64,000 bases of DNA, taken from positions 60,689-124,688 of the forward strand of contig WEDG01011917.1 in assembly GCA_017591395.1 (NCBI GenBank), given 5' to 3'. Every line of letters begins with the position of its first letter. The first letter of the stretch is position 1. The DNA comes from Schistocephalus solidus (lineage: Eukaryota; Platyhelminthes; Cestoda; Diphyllobothriidea; Diphyllobothriidae). The notes beneath the pieces are model-generated. The model was not told the origin of the DNA. It searched no databases and was given only the letters and a program-made list of their open reading frames with translations. Of the stretch, positions 46,070 to 57,060 are shown one piece after another. The translations under genes and the position numbers were made by a program.

Positions 46070-48355
46070 TCATGGGAATGCTTGGGATGGTACTGCAGAC
46101 GGGTGTGGAAGATGTGTTAGGTGTGCGACATCACGGTAAGCACGACTTTCGTGGATGGCCATATGACCGAGAAGGGCCAGGTGGTGAGTGAAGGCGTGAA
46201 GGCAATGAAGGCAATGAAAGTGGCAATCTATGCTCTGTGCTGGTGCTTCAGGCACCGGTTCGCTGGCATCTATGTGGTGGATTTGCAAGCGATCGACCAG
46301 GCTGATGCGCGAGGTGGATGTGCGATCGCAATGAGGACAGTTTAGAATCGTGTACTCAATGAGCAATGATTGTCTAGATAGCAGGTGGGGTCGTCGGAGG
46401 TGACCTATGTGGTATTGGAAGTGAGGGAAGTGATTTCGGTGGTTGTTTTTGCTGTGATTTACCCAGGGATTGCGGTAACGAAGGTTTGCCGGGGATCGAG
46501 GAAAGTGGGGTATTCGCAGTGCGATCACCGGTGATGGGGTGATCAATGTCATGAGGTTTGAATTAGGAGTGGCAGAAGGGGTGTTCGTTAATGCACAAAA
46601 GATGCCATCAAAGTGTTTTTACATTGCATTTAAAGATGTCCGATGAGGCCCATTCGCACGGAGAGGTGCGTTGAGTGTGAACAAGTTGGGAGGGATGGCG
46701 CATTGACCTTGTATCTCCGAGACACATTGGACGTCCGAGCAGCTCTTTTGGCCTTGGCTGCGTTATCTGTTTTCTTCGTAGTTTGCTGCACCAGTCTTCA
46801 TTGCTCCTCTTCAGACCGACTGGTCCTCTACAAGATCCCTCCATGTCGCCGTTTGATTTGAAGTCAGTGCAAGGAGCTCATTAATGTGTCCATGTAGCGT
46901 CATATTTTCCTTCTTGTCGGTGAGCACCCGTAATGATATCTCTGGAGAAGGGTCGTTTGGTAGGTGCAAGTCGTACATCCCTCCAATGCAGTTGCTTTTG
47001 CCACAGAGTGCCGTGGATGCCACGGATTTCGGTCCGTTCCAGGACTTCCATGTTCGGGATACTGTCGTGTCATGTCGGCTTCAGTATTCTGTGAATGCAG
47101 CTGAGGTAGAAGTGATTCAGTTTCCTGGTTTGTAGTAGCAGACGGTTCAGGCTTCCTCTCCAAACAGAGGTGTCGTCAAGAGAAAAGCCTTGCAATTACT
47201 CAATTTGATGTTCAGTTGATGGCCATAGCGATTCCACATGGATGTTTGAGGACGGCAAAAGACTTGTCTTACCTTCGAGATCTGATGCGCAATCTCGTCA
47301 TTGACTCTGATATTGCGTGCCAGTGCTTCCTAGGTAAGCAAACTTTCTGCAGTGATGAGTTCGATACCGTTAACAGTGTTTCGAAGAGCGGCGTATTCTG
47401 CGCCGGGTTGGAGTCTGTGCATGACCACCGCTTTTTCCATATTGGCGGCGCAGCTGGCGGCGACGAGGGCCATACTCATTTGCATGCCGTCTTTTGTCAC
47501 GGTGTTGAGTGCATAGTCGTCTTCAAGGGGCAGGTCTTGGACTGTAGCCGTAGAAATATGCATTTTAGCTTTAGTAGGCTGGTTTTTCAGAAGGCTCCCA
47601 TGATTTCTGTAGGCGATCCGGAGTCCAGTGCACTGATCGTGGTAGGCGTCCATCAGCATGGCATAAAACATACGTCTGAAGGGGTTGGGAGTCAGTACGC
47701 AGACCTGCGAATGCTTCAGAGACTGTGCCGTTTTCCAAGATGGGTGTGACCCTCCCCTAATGGAATAGATGTACCATGCACGCGAACGAATCAAAACAGC
47801 CAAATGTCTGCCTAAGTTCCCACAGTCCATTGCGATTCCTCGCATGAGGTCCATTATGTTAGTATAGAGGTGAGTTCAGAACTCCTGGTACTTCTCTTGT
47901 GCTGGCGAACGGCAAAATTCATTTCGGTTGTTCTACGGTGCTGTCGAAAGCCACATTGATTTTCCGGGAAAAGTCCCAGCTCTAGATGGTCGTTCAGAAG
48001 ATAAAGAAGAACACGAGCAAATACCTTTCCAGCGCTGTTGAGCAGCGATATGCCTTGGTTGTTGTCATAGAGTTGTCAGTTCTCCTTCCGCTTGTAGAGA
48101 TAGACAATGGTCGCATCCTTGAATTCCCGAGGAAATTTTCCTTGGAGCCAAATCTTCTGGACTAGCGTTGTGAGACCTGCCATCATCCGGGAGCCAACGC
48201 ACTTATAGATTCGCTCAGAATTGCGTCAGATACCAGTGTTTTCCCGCTGGAAATTTGGTACACGGCCCGGATGGTTTCTGTTAAGGATGGTGGGTTTCCA
48301 GTTGGAGGGGGGGGGCAGCCGATGGCAGTATCGCTGATGGTTGATGAGGACTTGA
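46070..48355 (-). pseudogene. RTE-like LINE with C-terminal C2H2 zinc fingers (decayed, 5'-truncated)
   Basis: Minus strand, several frames, in order. IRAVYQISSGKTLVSDAI opens the piece. IWLQGKFPREFKDATIVYLY and NNQGISLLNSAGKVFARVLL are fingers-domain blocks. MLMDAYHDQCTGLRIAYR and LEDDYALNTVTKDGMQMSM correspond to the FADD CALNT palm box, with the catalytic F-A changed to L-E. VMHRLQPGAEYAALR, a thumb-like SLWPSTEHQIE and RKLNHFYLSCIHRILK follow. Finally CPHCDRTSTSRISLVDRLQI and CLHCLHAFTHHLALLGHM are two C2H2 fingers, the first with a changed Phe. The first half of the element, including the endonuclease, is gone. Confidence 0.75.
46200..46450 (-). pseudogene. C2H2 zinc-finger tail of the RTE-like LINE
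   Basis: Within the frame 46552-46070, NCPHCDRTSTSRISLVDRLQ then IHHID and CLHCLHAFTHHLALLGHMAI then HES show C-x2-C and H spacing of C2H2 fingers. The first finger has Asp-Arg where Gly-His is expected, so it is partly degraded. Such fingers after the reverse transcriptase may guide nucleic acid binding. Confidence 0.7.
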
Positions 48356-48990
48356 GATGAGAACTTGAGATGGCATTCAGCACCACAATTGCGCTCTTCA
48401 CCCCTTTCAAGCAGTGAGATGATAGTTTTAAGGTGGTGGTCGTCAGCACACCAAGGTCCTTTTGGGTTCCCACGTATTCTAAGGCTTCACCGTTGAGAAA
48501 GTAGCTTCTACTATTGGCAGATCCAGATGGGTTGCCTAAGCGATGTATTGTACACTTATCGACGTTGAACCGCAAAAGCCAATGATTCGATCACTCCTCC
48601 AACCGAGTTAGGTTTATCTGTAGTTTATCGTCGTCAGCAGGGCTCTGGATTACATTCCAGATTTTAATTTCGTCGGAAAACATTGCTGCATCACAGTCCA
48701 GATTCCCGACACAATCCTCCACGTATATTAAAAATAGTATTGGCCCTAGTACTGAACCCCGAGGAACCATACTCTCGACCGCAGCAGAACTCGACCTCTC
48801 TTGGCCAATGTAGACAACCCGGCGCCGACCCACGTGGAACTTTTAGATCCACTTGAGGAGGCTTCCTATGATTCCAATTTGTTCTAGCTCGTACAGCAGT
48901 CTCTGGTGCGGAACAGTATCGAAGTCCTTTTGAAAGTCAATGAAGGCGATGTGAACCACGTGTCTATCTTCAAGTTCTTCTCTTCTGCCA
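48356..48990 (-). pseudogene. Third A-like LINE reverse transcriptase, palm region
   Basis: Minus strand: VVHIAFIDFQKDFDTVPHQR, LLYELEQIGIIGSLLKWI, a stop, then VPRGSVLGPILFLIYVEDCV, MFSDEIKIWNVIQ, WLLRFNVDKCTIHRLGN and LEYVGTQKDLGVL. F.KDFDTVPH and RGSVLGP are the expected blocks. The catalytic FADD is FSDE, so the enzyme is dead. The frame runs on into the RTE-like element at about 48.35 kb, producing a chimeric open frame. Confidence 0.8.
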
Positions 48991-49129
48991 TTTTTTAGAT
49001 CTAAAATCCCACCAAAACTGAGTAAATATAAGATAATGGGAAACCAAGTCTGAAAAATGCTTCGATAGACACCGACTCATTATAAAATTATCAAATAAAC
49101 TAAGTACAAGAGCAGCCTAACAATTATTC

Positions 49130-51210
49130 CAGTCTTACGCATGAACGGAAAGGCTCAAAATGAGGATGCTGAGAAAAGAACTGAAAAGGAGAACAGAATA
49201 AGGGGAAAATGGCTCCAAATAAAGGGTGGGAAAATAAAAGTGAAGAAGAGGTCTTTCTTGTGGCATACACCGTTCATCATAAAGATGGGTCCTAACACAG
49301 ACGGGGGACACTAAATACGATGTACCCAACTGTACAGAGCTCGAATAATAAAAGGAACGTTCACCAGAACTCAGAGGACGATTACTAATCAGAAGTCAGT
49401 GTGAGCGGGATGGACACCAATTCATATCGGAAAGCACTGACAGGCTCAAGCATTCAAACGCACGAAATGAGAAGAAGTTACCCAGTCTAAATTGAGTTAC
49501 CCAGTCTAAATTGAGATGTTTGTATACAAATGCTCAGAGAACATAAGGGGCATTGAAAGAAGAAGAATAAAAAATGAAAGGTATTCAGAGAAACAGGGTC
49601 AGCAGAGCATCTCAAGGAATTTCTTCACCGCAGAAATGCTTTCAAAAAATGACTTGTCAGGTAAGGAAGATCTATGAATCAAGAATTATTCAACAGTCTG
49701 AAAATAAACCTCAATTTTTTTTCAATTATATCAATAAAAGATTAAAAAACCAGGACACAGTCGCAGTACTTATGGATGGGAATGGTGTTGAAATCGTTGA
49801 AACTTGCGAGAAAGCCGAGCACTTGGGTCGGTTATTTGCATCGGTATTCACTAGACAACCGGAACTCTAGCTTCGACAACGACAACGGTAGTGTTATAGA
49901 AGCCGGTCCAGTTCTTGAATATATATTCTTCCCGGAACGTCTCGTGGAACGAGAACTGCAAAATCTTAAAGAAGCCAAATCATCTGGTCCGGATGATTTA
50001 CCGGCAAAGTTATTGAAATAACTGACAAGCGAACTCTTTAAACCACTAGCGCATACATTCAGTTCGTTCTTTGAACCTGGAAAACTGCCATCCGAATGGA
50101 AGGCAGCAAACATATGCCCCATATACAAGAGTGGGGCTCGATCTTATGTCAAAAATTATCGGCCGGTCAGCCTTACCTCCATTTGCTGTAAAATGAGGGA
50201 ATCAATAATAAGGAAGGCAACCATGAAGTTCCTTGAGGAAAACCGATTGCTCTCAGAGCTCCAGCATGGCTTCAGGCAGAATCTTTCTTGTCTTTCCAGT
50301 TAATTGCTCTCAAAAGAGCAGTGGACTCGCGCATTGGACGAAGATGGTAGGGTTGACGTCATCTACACTGATTTCAAGAAGGCGTTTGACAGTGTCCCAC
50401 ACAAATGTCTCATCTAGAAATTACCTGAAATTGGCATAAGAGGAATGCTGCTGACATGGATCACAGACTTTCTTACAGCTAGATTTCAAACTTTGTGCAT
50501 CCATTCCTCGAAGTCAACACCTACTCCGGTTCTACGTGGTGTCCCCCAAGGCTCCGTCTTAGGAACATTACTCTTCTTAGTCTATAAAAACGACTGCGTT
50601 GAAGACCTGGGTTGCAGCGCTGTCATGTTTGCAAAAGATGTTAAATTGTGGAGAGTCGTCAGATCTGATGCCTATAGGCACGTAATTCAAGAGAGTCTCA
50701 ACCATCTTAGAAGCTGGGCTGCTCATTGGCTCTTAAATTTTAACGTTGGGAAGTGCGTGGTCCTAAGACGCTGTACTAGAAACACCAGTAATGAGGATGA
50801 TTCCAACTAATACCTTCTCAATGGGCAGCCCCTTTTGATTGTTGAGGAACAGAAGGACCTCGGTGTTCTAATAAACTCCTCACTTAAACCATCTTCACAT
50901 TGTGTAAAGGCAGCTTAACTCGCAACACAAGTTTTATTTGCACTCAGACGTGGATTTGTGCAGATTGATAAGAACTATTCTGAAAAACCTACGGAGCATT
51001 TGTTCGATCTCACTTGGAATATGCCATCCAGGCCTAGCGTCCGTGGTTTAAGAAGATGGTCAAGAATCTTTGTCATCTGCCTTACGAAAGCAGACTAGTT
51101 GAAATTTATTTGTTTCCTCTCAATTACAGGCATTAAGTGGTGACCTCATCGAAACCTACTGGATTATCAGAGGCCACGAGTGTGCCCTAGAATTTGCTGA
51201 CTTCTTGGAA
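49130..51210 (+). mobile_element. Family A LINE copy 3, left part (plus strand)
   Basis: It starts with the end of ORF1 (NGKAQNEDAEKRTEKENRIR; compare the minus-strand copy near 42.4 kb), lacks the endonuclease, and continues with the reverse transcriptase. It breaks at about 51210 where a family B element is inserted, and resumes at about 55922 (next entry for the 3' end). The gap between GGAATTT and GGATCATCTGCGGGG fits the uninterrupted sequence of the other family A copy. Confidence 0.75.
49574..50810 (+). pseudogene. Family A copy 3 reverse transcriptase (broken)
   Basis: Frames in order: FFFNYINKRLKNQDTVAVLM, EKAEHLGRLFASVFT, SSGPDDLPAKLLK then a stop, EWKAANICPIYKSGARSYV, YRPVSLTSICCKM, VDVIYTDFKKAFDSVPHKCL, VLRGVPQGSVLGTLLFLVYK and MFAKDVKLWRVVR. 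The palm motif D.KKAFDSVP is good, but the catalytic FADD reads FAKD, and stops and frameshifts interrupt the frame. Confidence 0.85.
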
Positions 51211-51827
51211 TTTAATTTAATTTTATTTATTGCCAGTTTACAGTCAAGGTCAAAAAAATACATACAGTAGAGGGTCAAGCTGATAGTGAAAAAAACTCCT
51301 GATCGTTGTTTCAGGTGTTTTCAGGAGAAAAAACTGCAGCTTATTGAGTAATTAAAGTTCTGGACAGGGACGCGTTAACACAGGTGCCCGGTGAAGAACC
51401 TCTCCATTCAGTGTTACGGATCCGGTGTTCTGCACCAGCAGGTATGTCGGCGAGTGGCTGTTCGCTGTCGACTGAGAAATAAGCCGATTGAGGTCTGCAG
51501 AGCCAGCAATATTGCCCTCAGCATGAAGACCGGCACAGGATTCAGAGTCCGTGAACGCCATCAGAACCGATGAGAGCTTCAACAGAGTCAGCACCCAAAA
51601 GTTTTGGAAGGTGTCCTGAATGTAGAAAACTAGTGATAGTTCGCGTAAACAAGGGATAGCTTTGCTGAATTTTGATACTTCTAGGTAGCTTATTCTAGAT
51701 TGCTATAGCGTTTACCGAAAAAAACTGTCGGTATCTAACTGTGCGTGCCAAAGGAAGAAATAAAAATACATCTCGATGACTGGTGCGCCGAGAGTGGTCG
51801 AGGTTACATGTTACGACTGTTTAGTAG

Positions 51828-53087
51828 TTAAAACGTTAAAAATAGTCCCTTCTGTAATCTGCGAAGCCATAGCGGGTCAAGGCTTGTAAGCTCACAGCGT
51901 TGTTGGTAGGACAGGTTTCGGTGATCTGAATAGAAAACTCTTTTTGTAAAGAAGTGCTGGACTGATTCTATCTTCTTTCGTTCACTAGCGTGCAGAAGAC
52001 TAAATAGAAACGAGCAGTATTCCAGACTAGGCCTGACATACATTTTTATAGAGGCTGATTCTAATTTTGACGGTTTTAAAATTTCTGAGAATAAACCCAG
52101 TAGTTTGGCGTGCTTTCGAGACAATCAGGGCGCAGTGCTCTGACAGATTAAGACTACTAGAATATGATATGCCAAGATCCTTTATAACTCCGGGCACATT
52201 TAGATCGTGACCGTCTATGCTTAGGTGTGGCTGATGGTTGTCGCCAATAACCATAACGGAGCACTTTTGCCAAGAAAGTGAGAGGCGCCATGTGCGACAC
52301 CACTGAGCGAAGGCCTGAAGATCCTTTTTTAAGAGCTCAAGAACGATGCTGCGATCAATCGGTTTATATCGATAGGCAACTTTTAAATCGTTAGCGTACA
52401 TAAGGGGCCTACCATACTACTACAATCAGGAACATCGTTGACAAAGAGGCAAAATAGAAGCGGGCCGAGCACGCTGCCCTGAATAACTCCGCTCCTCACA
52501 TGCGTGGGGTTGGAGATAACATCAGAAATTTTAACCCGTTGTGCGCGAGCATTCAAATAGGAAATTATTAAGTTCAGAAGCTTGTTACCTATGCCGAAGG
52601 AGGTAATTTTCAGCAGTAGGAGATCATGGTCAACACAATCAAAAGCCTTAGTGAAATCGAAGTAAACGGTATAAATTGCAAAACCGCTGTCCCTAGATTG
52701 TAGCACATGATCGAAGAAAGAGAGCTGGCAAGTGTCACAAGACCTTTTTTCGAGAAAGCCATGCTGAGCCGCATTAAGTAGGTTATTCTCTCTTAGGTGA
52801 CACATCATCTTGTCTTTGATCAAGGTCTCGAAGATCTTCGAGATTGCTGGTAGTGTATTTATTGGCCTAAAGTCGTCAAATGACGTAGGTCGGCCGTGTT
52901 TGGGAATAGGCAGTTTGTGCGATTCCTTCCATAAAATAGGGAAAGTTTCACTTTCAAGAGCAAGATTAAATATCTTATACAGAAGGGACGGAAAAATATC
53001 GTTTGCATCCGCCTTTAGAACGCTGACCGGGACGCCATCTGGTCCTGGACTGTAAGATTGACGAAAACGCCGAATGGCTACGGTCAC
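51828..53087 (-). pseudogene. Family B copy 3 reverse transcriptase (best copy)
   Basis: A 234-codon open frame (53087-52383) carries AIRRFRQSYSPGPDGVPVSV, ILWKESHKLPIPKHGRPTSF, DDFRPINTLPAISKIFETLI, AAQHGFLEKRSCDTCQLSFF, YTVYFDFTKAFDCVDHDLLL and RSGVIQGSVLGPLLFCLFVN. After a frameshift, 52401-52027 continues with MYANDLKVAYRYKP, AFAQWCRTWRLSLSWQKCSV and LGISYSSSLNLSEHCALIVS, then 52124-51828 SLEYCSFLFSLLHASERKKI. The catalytic YADD is YAND, which removes a metal-binding Asp. Confidence 0.85.
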
Positions 53088-53782
53088 GTCCCAGAGGGTA
53101 AAAGTTATGGTTTCGAGGACGTTACCGGTCCAAACCCGGATGTTAGGAAAGGGGCGACAGTATGTTCACTAAACGTTCTAGACAAGAAAGCATTGAAGCT
53201 ATCAGCAGTCAACTTAGCGTCAGCTATTGGGTTTCCTAAGTCATCTCGAAGTACGGGGTGCTGCGTTTTTCTCTGCACTTTTTCTGTGCGCGAAAAGAGC
53301 TTCGCAACATTTAAAGAAGGGTTTTCGGCAAAGGTAACCTCATCGGCTTGTCGTTTTTCGTCAGACAGCCTCTTAGCCCTTCAAAGATTTGCTGGATCAA
53401 GGGCAGGACGGAGGTGTCGTTTTGTAGATGAAAACGACGGGAGAGTCTACGCAGTCTACGGCGGAATGATAAAGGGAGGTAGACTTCATCCTTGACATAA
53501 ATTATTTTTCTTACGGGGAACAAAACGAAAAATGAGTGGACCCAGAACTTTTTAAAAAGTATCAGTACAAACATTCACATCCGAACATACAAAGAAGTTA
53601 GTCCAGTCGTGGGAATTTAGGTGTGTTAGCAATTCCCTCATATTTGCTGATCTGAAATCACGGAAAAAGCTATATTTTTGGAAAAGTTTCAGCAGCCTCT
53701 AGTTCTAGTGTAGAAAGAACTATAGTATGATCAGAATTCCCAAGTGGATCTAAAAGGTGACACTGACGATGGCTGACAACCT

Positions 53783-54340
53783 CTACAAAAAAATAAGATC
53801 AAGTATGTTTGATCCTCGGGTGGGAAAATCATTTACCTGGTCCCACATGCCTATACCTATGGCCTCAAGTAGGTCTTTGAACTTTGCAGGACCGGAAGTT
53901 GGAAACCAGTGAACTTCAGGAAGATTGAAGTCACCTGCAATCAAGCAGTACTTCAGATTTAAGTCAGCTGCAGCGTGAAATGCCAGCGAGAGACAAAGAC
54001 CGTAATCCTCGCTGGCATTGGGTGGGCGATAGACACTACCAACGAGTAAAGAGTAGTTATTTTTAGAACTACTCGGAGCCAACAGCTCTCCTCTACCGCG
54101 GTAAATTGGCGATAGTCCAATGGAAAAAATGTAAGTGGTTGCCTAACATAGATACAGCTTCCTCCACCACGGCCCTCGTGTCGATCATTCCGAATGTAAG
54201 CGTAGCATAGAATAGAGAGTTCGGAGTCGGATACACAGGGTGTTGCCCATGTCTCTGTAACTATTACAATGTCGGGGCGGTGGATGAAAACCAGAGTCTG
54301 GAGCAAAGGCATCTTATATAGCAGAGATCTGGCATTGACG
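53783..54340 (-). pseudogene. Family B copy 3 endonuclease (broken)
   Basis: Minus strand begins RLKLIVVNARSLLYKMPLLQ, then TLVFIHRPDIVIVTETWATP, ILCYAYIRNDRHEGRGGGSC, after a frameshift NYSLLVGSVYRPPNASEDYG, LKYCLIAGDFNLPEVHWFPT and DFPTRGSNILDLIFL. The NAR, TET, GDFN and L(D)L motifs of the exonuclease-endonuclease-phosphatase fold are all present. There is a frameshift at about 54.06 kb. Confidence 0.85.
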
Positions 54341-54561
54341 ACGATTAGTTTAAGCCGGCACGTTTTTGGTTTCTGAAACGGGACAGTTAGGCTGTCAGGG
54401 TGTCTGCCTTCGGCCAGAGAAATGCTCTGTTTTCACTTGAACTATCTGTCCATCCCTTATTTTGAGATTTGCCTCGCCATTGGTCTTTCGTGTTTCTAGT
54501 TCTATTATTAGCTGTCGCATTTTCATTCGCTTTTTCAACTTATATTCCGGTTGAAAAACAC

Positions 54562-55613
54562 CTATGAATGCGGACCCCGCAGGGTTGATTTTCTCTGTAG
54601 CAGGAGCTGTGCCTGTGCTTCGTTTTCCAAGATGATTTTAAGAGGTCTTGGTCGAGGATTTGAATCGGGTGTAGACAGAGCCTTCCCTATTCTATATGCC
54701 GTCCGTTTGCAGCGTTTTTGCATACAATTGAAGGAGTTCCAAGTCATGTTTAACTCGCTCCTTTGGAATAATTGAAGCTGACTCCGGGACACCTTTAATG
54801 ACTACATTCTGTTTTCGACTAAATCTAGGGCCCGTTTGTAACTCAGATCTTTCAGCTGAGTGAGTACTGGTAACCAGCTCACTTTGCCTGATAGGCCCAG
54901 ATGAGCCGGTGGTGTTGGGCAGGCTGGAGCCAAATCTCCGCACGACTTGTTCTTCTTAGACCTTTTCTTCTGTGGCTTTACAAACTCGCCAACCTCTTCA
55001 ACATCGCATGTTGGTGCAACGTCTACCAGTGATGTAGCGATGGGCGGTAACGCCAGATTAGTGCTGATGCTACCCGAACTAAGTTCCGGTGGAGTGGCGC
55101 AAGGACTAGATGGGGCTCCCTTCGGAAGTAGCGAAAATTCCTCTGGTTTACCGGGTCCAGCTATTGCGATATGTTTACTGTGACTTTTATGTAAGCTTGA
55201 AGAAGCTATATATGAATAGGAAATTTGCTTTGTGGTAGGTTTATTACGAACAGGAGCTTTTTAAGCAGTTGGGCAAGATAAAGATTTTTTAAGTTATCTA
55301 TTTCTTGTCTTAGATTGCTTATTTCCTGCTCCATTCCTGAGAATTTCTGCTGGAGGCTGAAACACCCCATACATGTTTCATCTTCGTAAGCTACAATAGT
55401 TAAGCTTACTGAACTTGTACCCCGTTTAGCGGGAGGTGAACAATTAGCAGAATAACGATAGTTGCAATTGTTTTCTGCTTGTCCATTAAATTTCTTAACA
55501 AGATCCCCTGCCAATATGGCCGAGTGGGTAGAGGCACCGATAGACGTTCCCAAGCAACTAGGACGTGGACCAATTTTTTGTGACAATAAACTTATGGAAC
55601 TTGAGTTTTCCAT
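54562..55613 (-). pseudogene. Family B copy 3 ORF1 (broken)
   Basis: 55613-55206 starts MENSSSISLLSQKIGPRPSC and contains NCSPPAKRGTSSVSLTIVAY, EDETCMGCFSLQQKFSGMEQ, EISNLRQEIDNLKNL (Cys pair and coiled coil). Further on, in other frames, VSWLPVLTQL and NVVIKGVPESASIIPKERVK, HDLELL, then RPRPLKIILENEAQAQLLLQ and RKSTLRG correspond to the RNA-binding alpha-beta domain also seen near 42.6 kb. Stops and frame changes break it in at least two places. Confidence 0.7.
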
Positions 55614-55921
55614 GTTATAATTGCCACAAAATTAACAGAGAGTCAGCTGAGTTTTCAACAATAAGAATATGAAAATATAAGGACTCAGCTTTTGGTTTGA
55701 GTCACTTCCGCGATTGAGAGCAGATGCAGGGAGCACACAGCCGGCGTGAGTTTCAGAAAGCAGCAAAGATCGAGGGTCCAAGTCGCAATTTACAAACTCA
55801 GAGGAATATAAAGACAATTCTTTAATAATTTTCCAGCACCGTGTCTTCTACACTGAGGTAGAGACTAAAAACTCGTAGGCTCGAGGTACTTGAAATTCGA
55901 AACCAATTTCAAACAACGCGC

Positions 55922-56310
55922 CGAGACGGATCATCTGCGGGGTCATCCCTTTAAATTGCATAGGAAGTTGGTCCACACGAACGTCCATCGGAATGCCTTT
56001 TCGCAGAGGGCCGTTGGTGCAAGGAACGGACTGCCTGATGAGGTGGTCCTTTCAGAAACTCTTGACACATTTAAATGCAAACGTGATACTCATTTGCTGA
56101 GAATCTATTGCACATATAATGAAACTTGTGTCAGTAGTGGCAGCTTATGCCTGGCCCACACATATCGATGACCTTACGTTTTCATTTGTCAGAGTTATTG
56201 CTGTAACCGTTTCTTCTTTTGTCATTTTTGAATGTGAATACGAAGTTGAAGGACAAAAGCCTAATTCCCTCAATAAAGTGACTTAAATTGAAAGTAACAA
56301 GGAAAACGAC
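55922..56310 (+). mobile_element. Family A LINE copy 3, right part (C-terminus and 3' end)
   Basis: DHLRGHPFKLHRKLVHTNVH, RNAFSQRAVGARNGLPDEVV and LSETLDTFKCKRDTHLL are the usual C-terminal end of a CR1-type polymerase. After the stop come CTGGCCCACACATATCGATG and CCCTCAATAAAGTGACTT, the same 3' end as in the split minus-strand copy at 33.3 kb. Confidence 0.8.
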
Positions 56311-56734
56311 GAGTTCTTAGCTGTATTTCTGAGGACAAGCGAAACTAACTAGAATAAATACAGGTCAGTTGTTTTCAATTTGACTGAAAATGTCACCGAA
56401 CTTTTTGTGTTGATTACTAAATGCGTTTACGTAAATTCACCCCCGAAAATTCTTATTCACTTGAGAATATATGCGTTATGCCAACCGGTGAACTTTGATA
56501 CCAAACTTGCCTGGAACTGATCAAATGGCCTGACTTAATTTCTTACGCTTTCACCCATGTAGGCGTTTGCGCCTTATTGATCTAGTCTCTTACGGAGTCC
56601 ATTTGATGCTAAAATATGACAGGTTTTAACCCAAATGACTGTGAGGAAATCGGGTTGCCTCCCTTCGTAAACTTCGGCTCAAAATAGTTGGCAGAAAATC
56701 AACGATCTGTCATTCTCAAAAGAGCAGTAGAAAT
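56311..56734. other. No recognised feature
   Basis: Anonymous sequence between the LINE 3' end and a minisatellite. Confidence 0.4.
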
Positions 56735-57060
56735 GGTCACCAGAAGGATCTTATTCATCAGAGTCAGAATTGATAATGGTAAGTAAGCTATTGCGGTGAA
56801 TAGGTGGGTCTGTGTGTAGAAAAAACCACCAGCAGGATCTCATCCAACAGAGTCAGAATGGATGGTGGTAAGTAAGCTCCTGCAGTGAATAGGTGGGTTT
56901 GTGAAGAAAAGGTCACTAGAAAGATCTCATCCAACAGAGTTAGAATTGATGGTTGTATGTAAGCTAATGCAGTGAATAGGTGGGTTTGTATGTAGAAATG
57001 GTCACCCGTAGGATCTCATCCAACAGAGTAGGAATTGATGGTTAGCCGTAAAAAGAGGCT
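56735..57060 (+). repeat. 88-bp minisatellite, about 3.7 copies
   Basis: GGTCACCAGAAGGATCT and variants start at about 56735, 56823, 56911 and 57000. Each is followed by CATCCAACAGAGTCAGAATTG, GTAAGTAAGCT and TGCAGTGAATAGGTGGGT. Copies differ by 5-15 percent by eye. It is not coding. Confidence 0.85.

Larger units (their letters stand above)
51211..55921 (-). mobile_element. Family B LINE copy 3, near full length, inserted in family A copy 3
   Basis: On the minus strand it runs from a 5' region beside CGTTGTTTGAAATTGG (about 55900-55921) through ORF1, endonuclease and reverse transcriptase to a 3' AAATAAAATTAAATTAAA-type tail at about 51211-51230, about 4.7 kb in all. Its 5' end closely resembles the 5' end of the split family A element at 44.1 kb, so the two families share ancestry at that end. 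It carries stops and one catalytic change, so it is not active now. It still gives the best consensus material for family B. Confidence 0.75.

Noticed and set aside
47216..47749. 177-codon plus-strand frame starting MMAIAIPHGC
   Set aside because: It is antisense to the RTE-like polymerase remnant and has no motif of its own.
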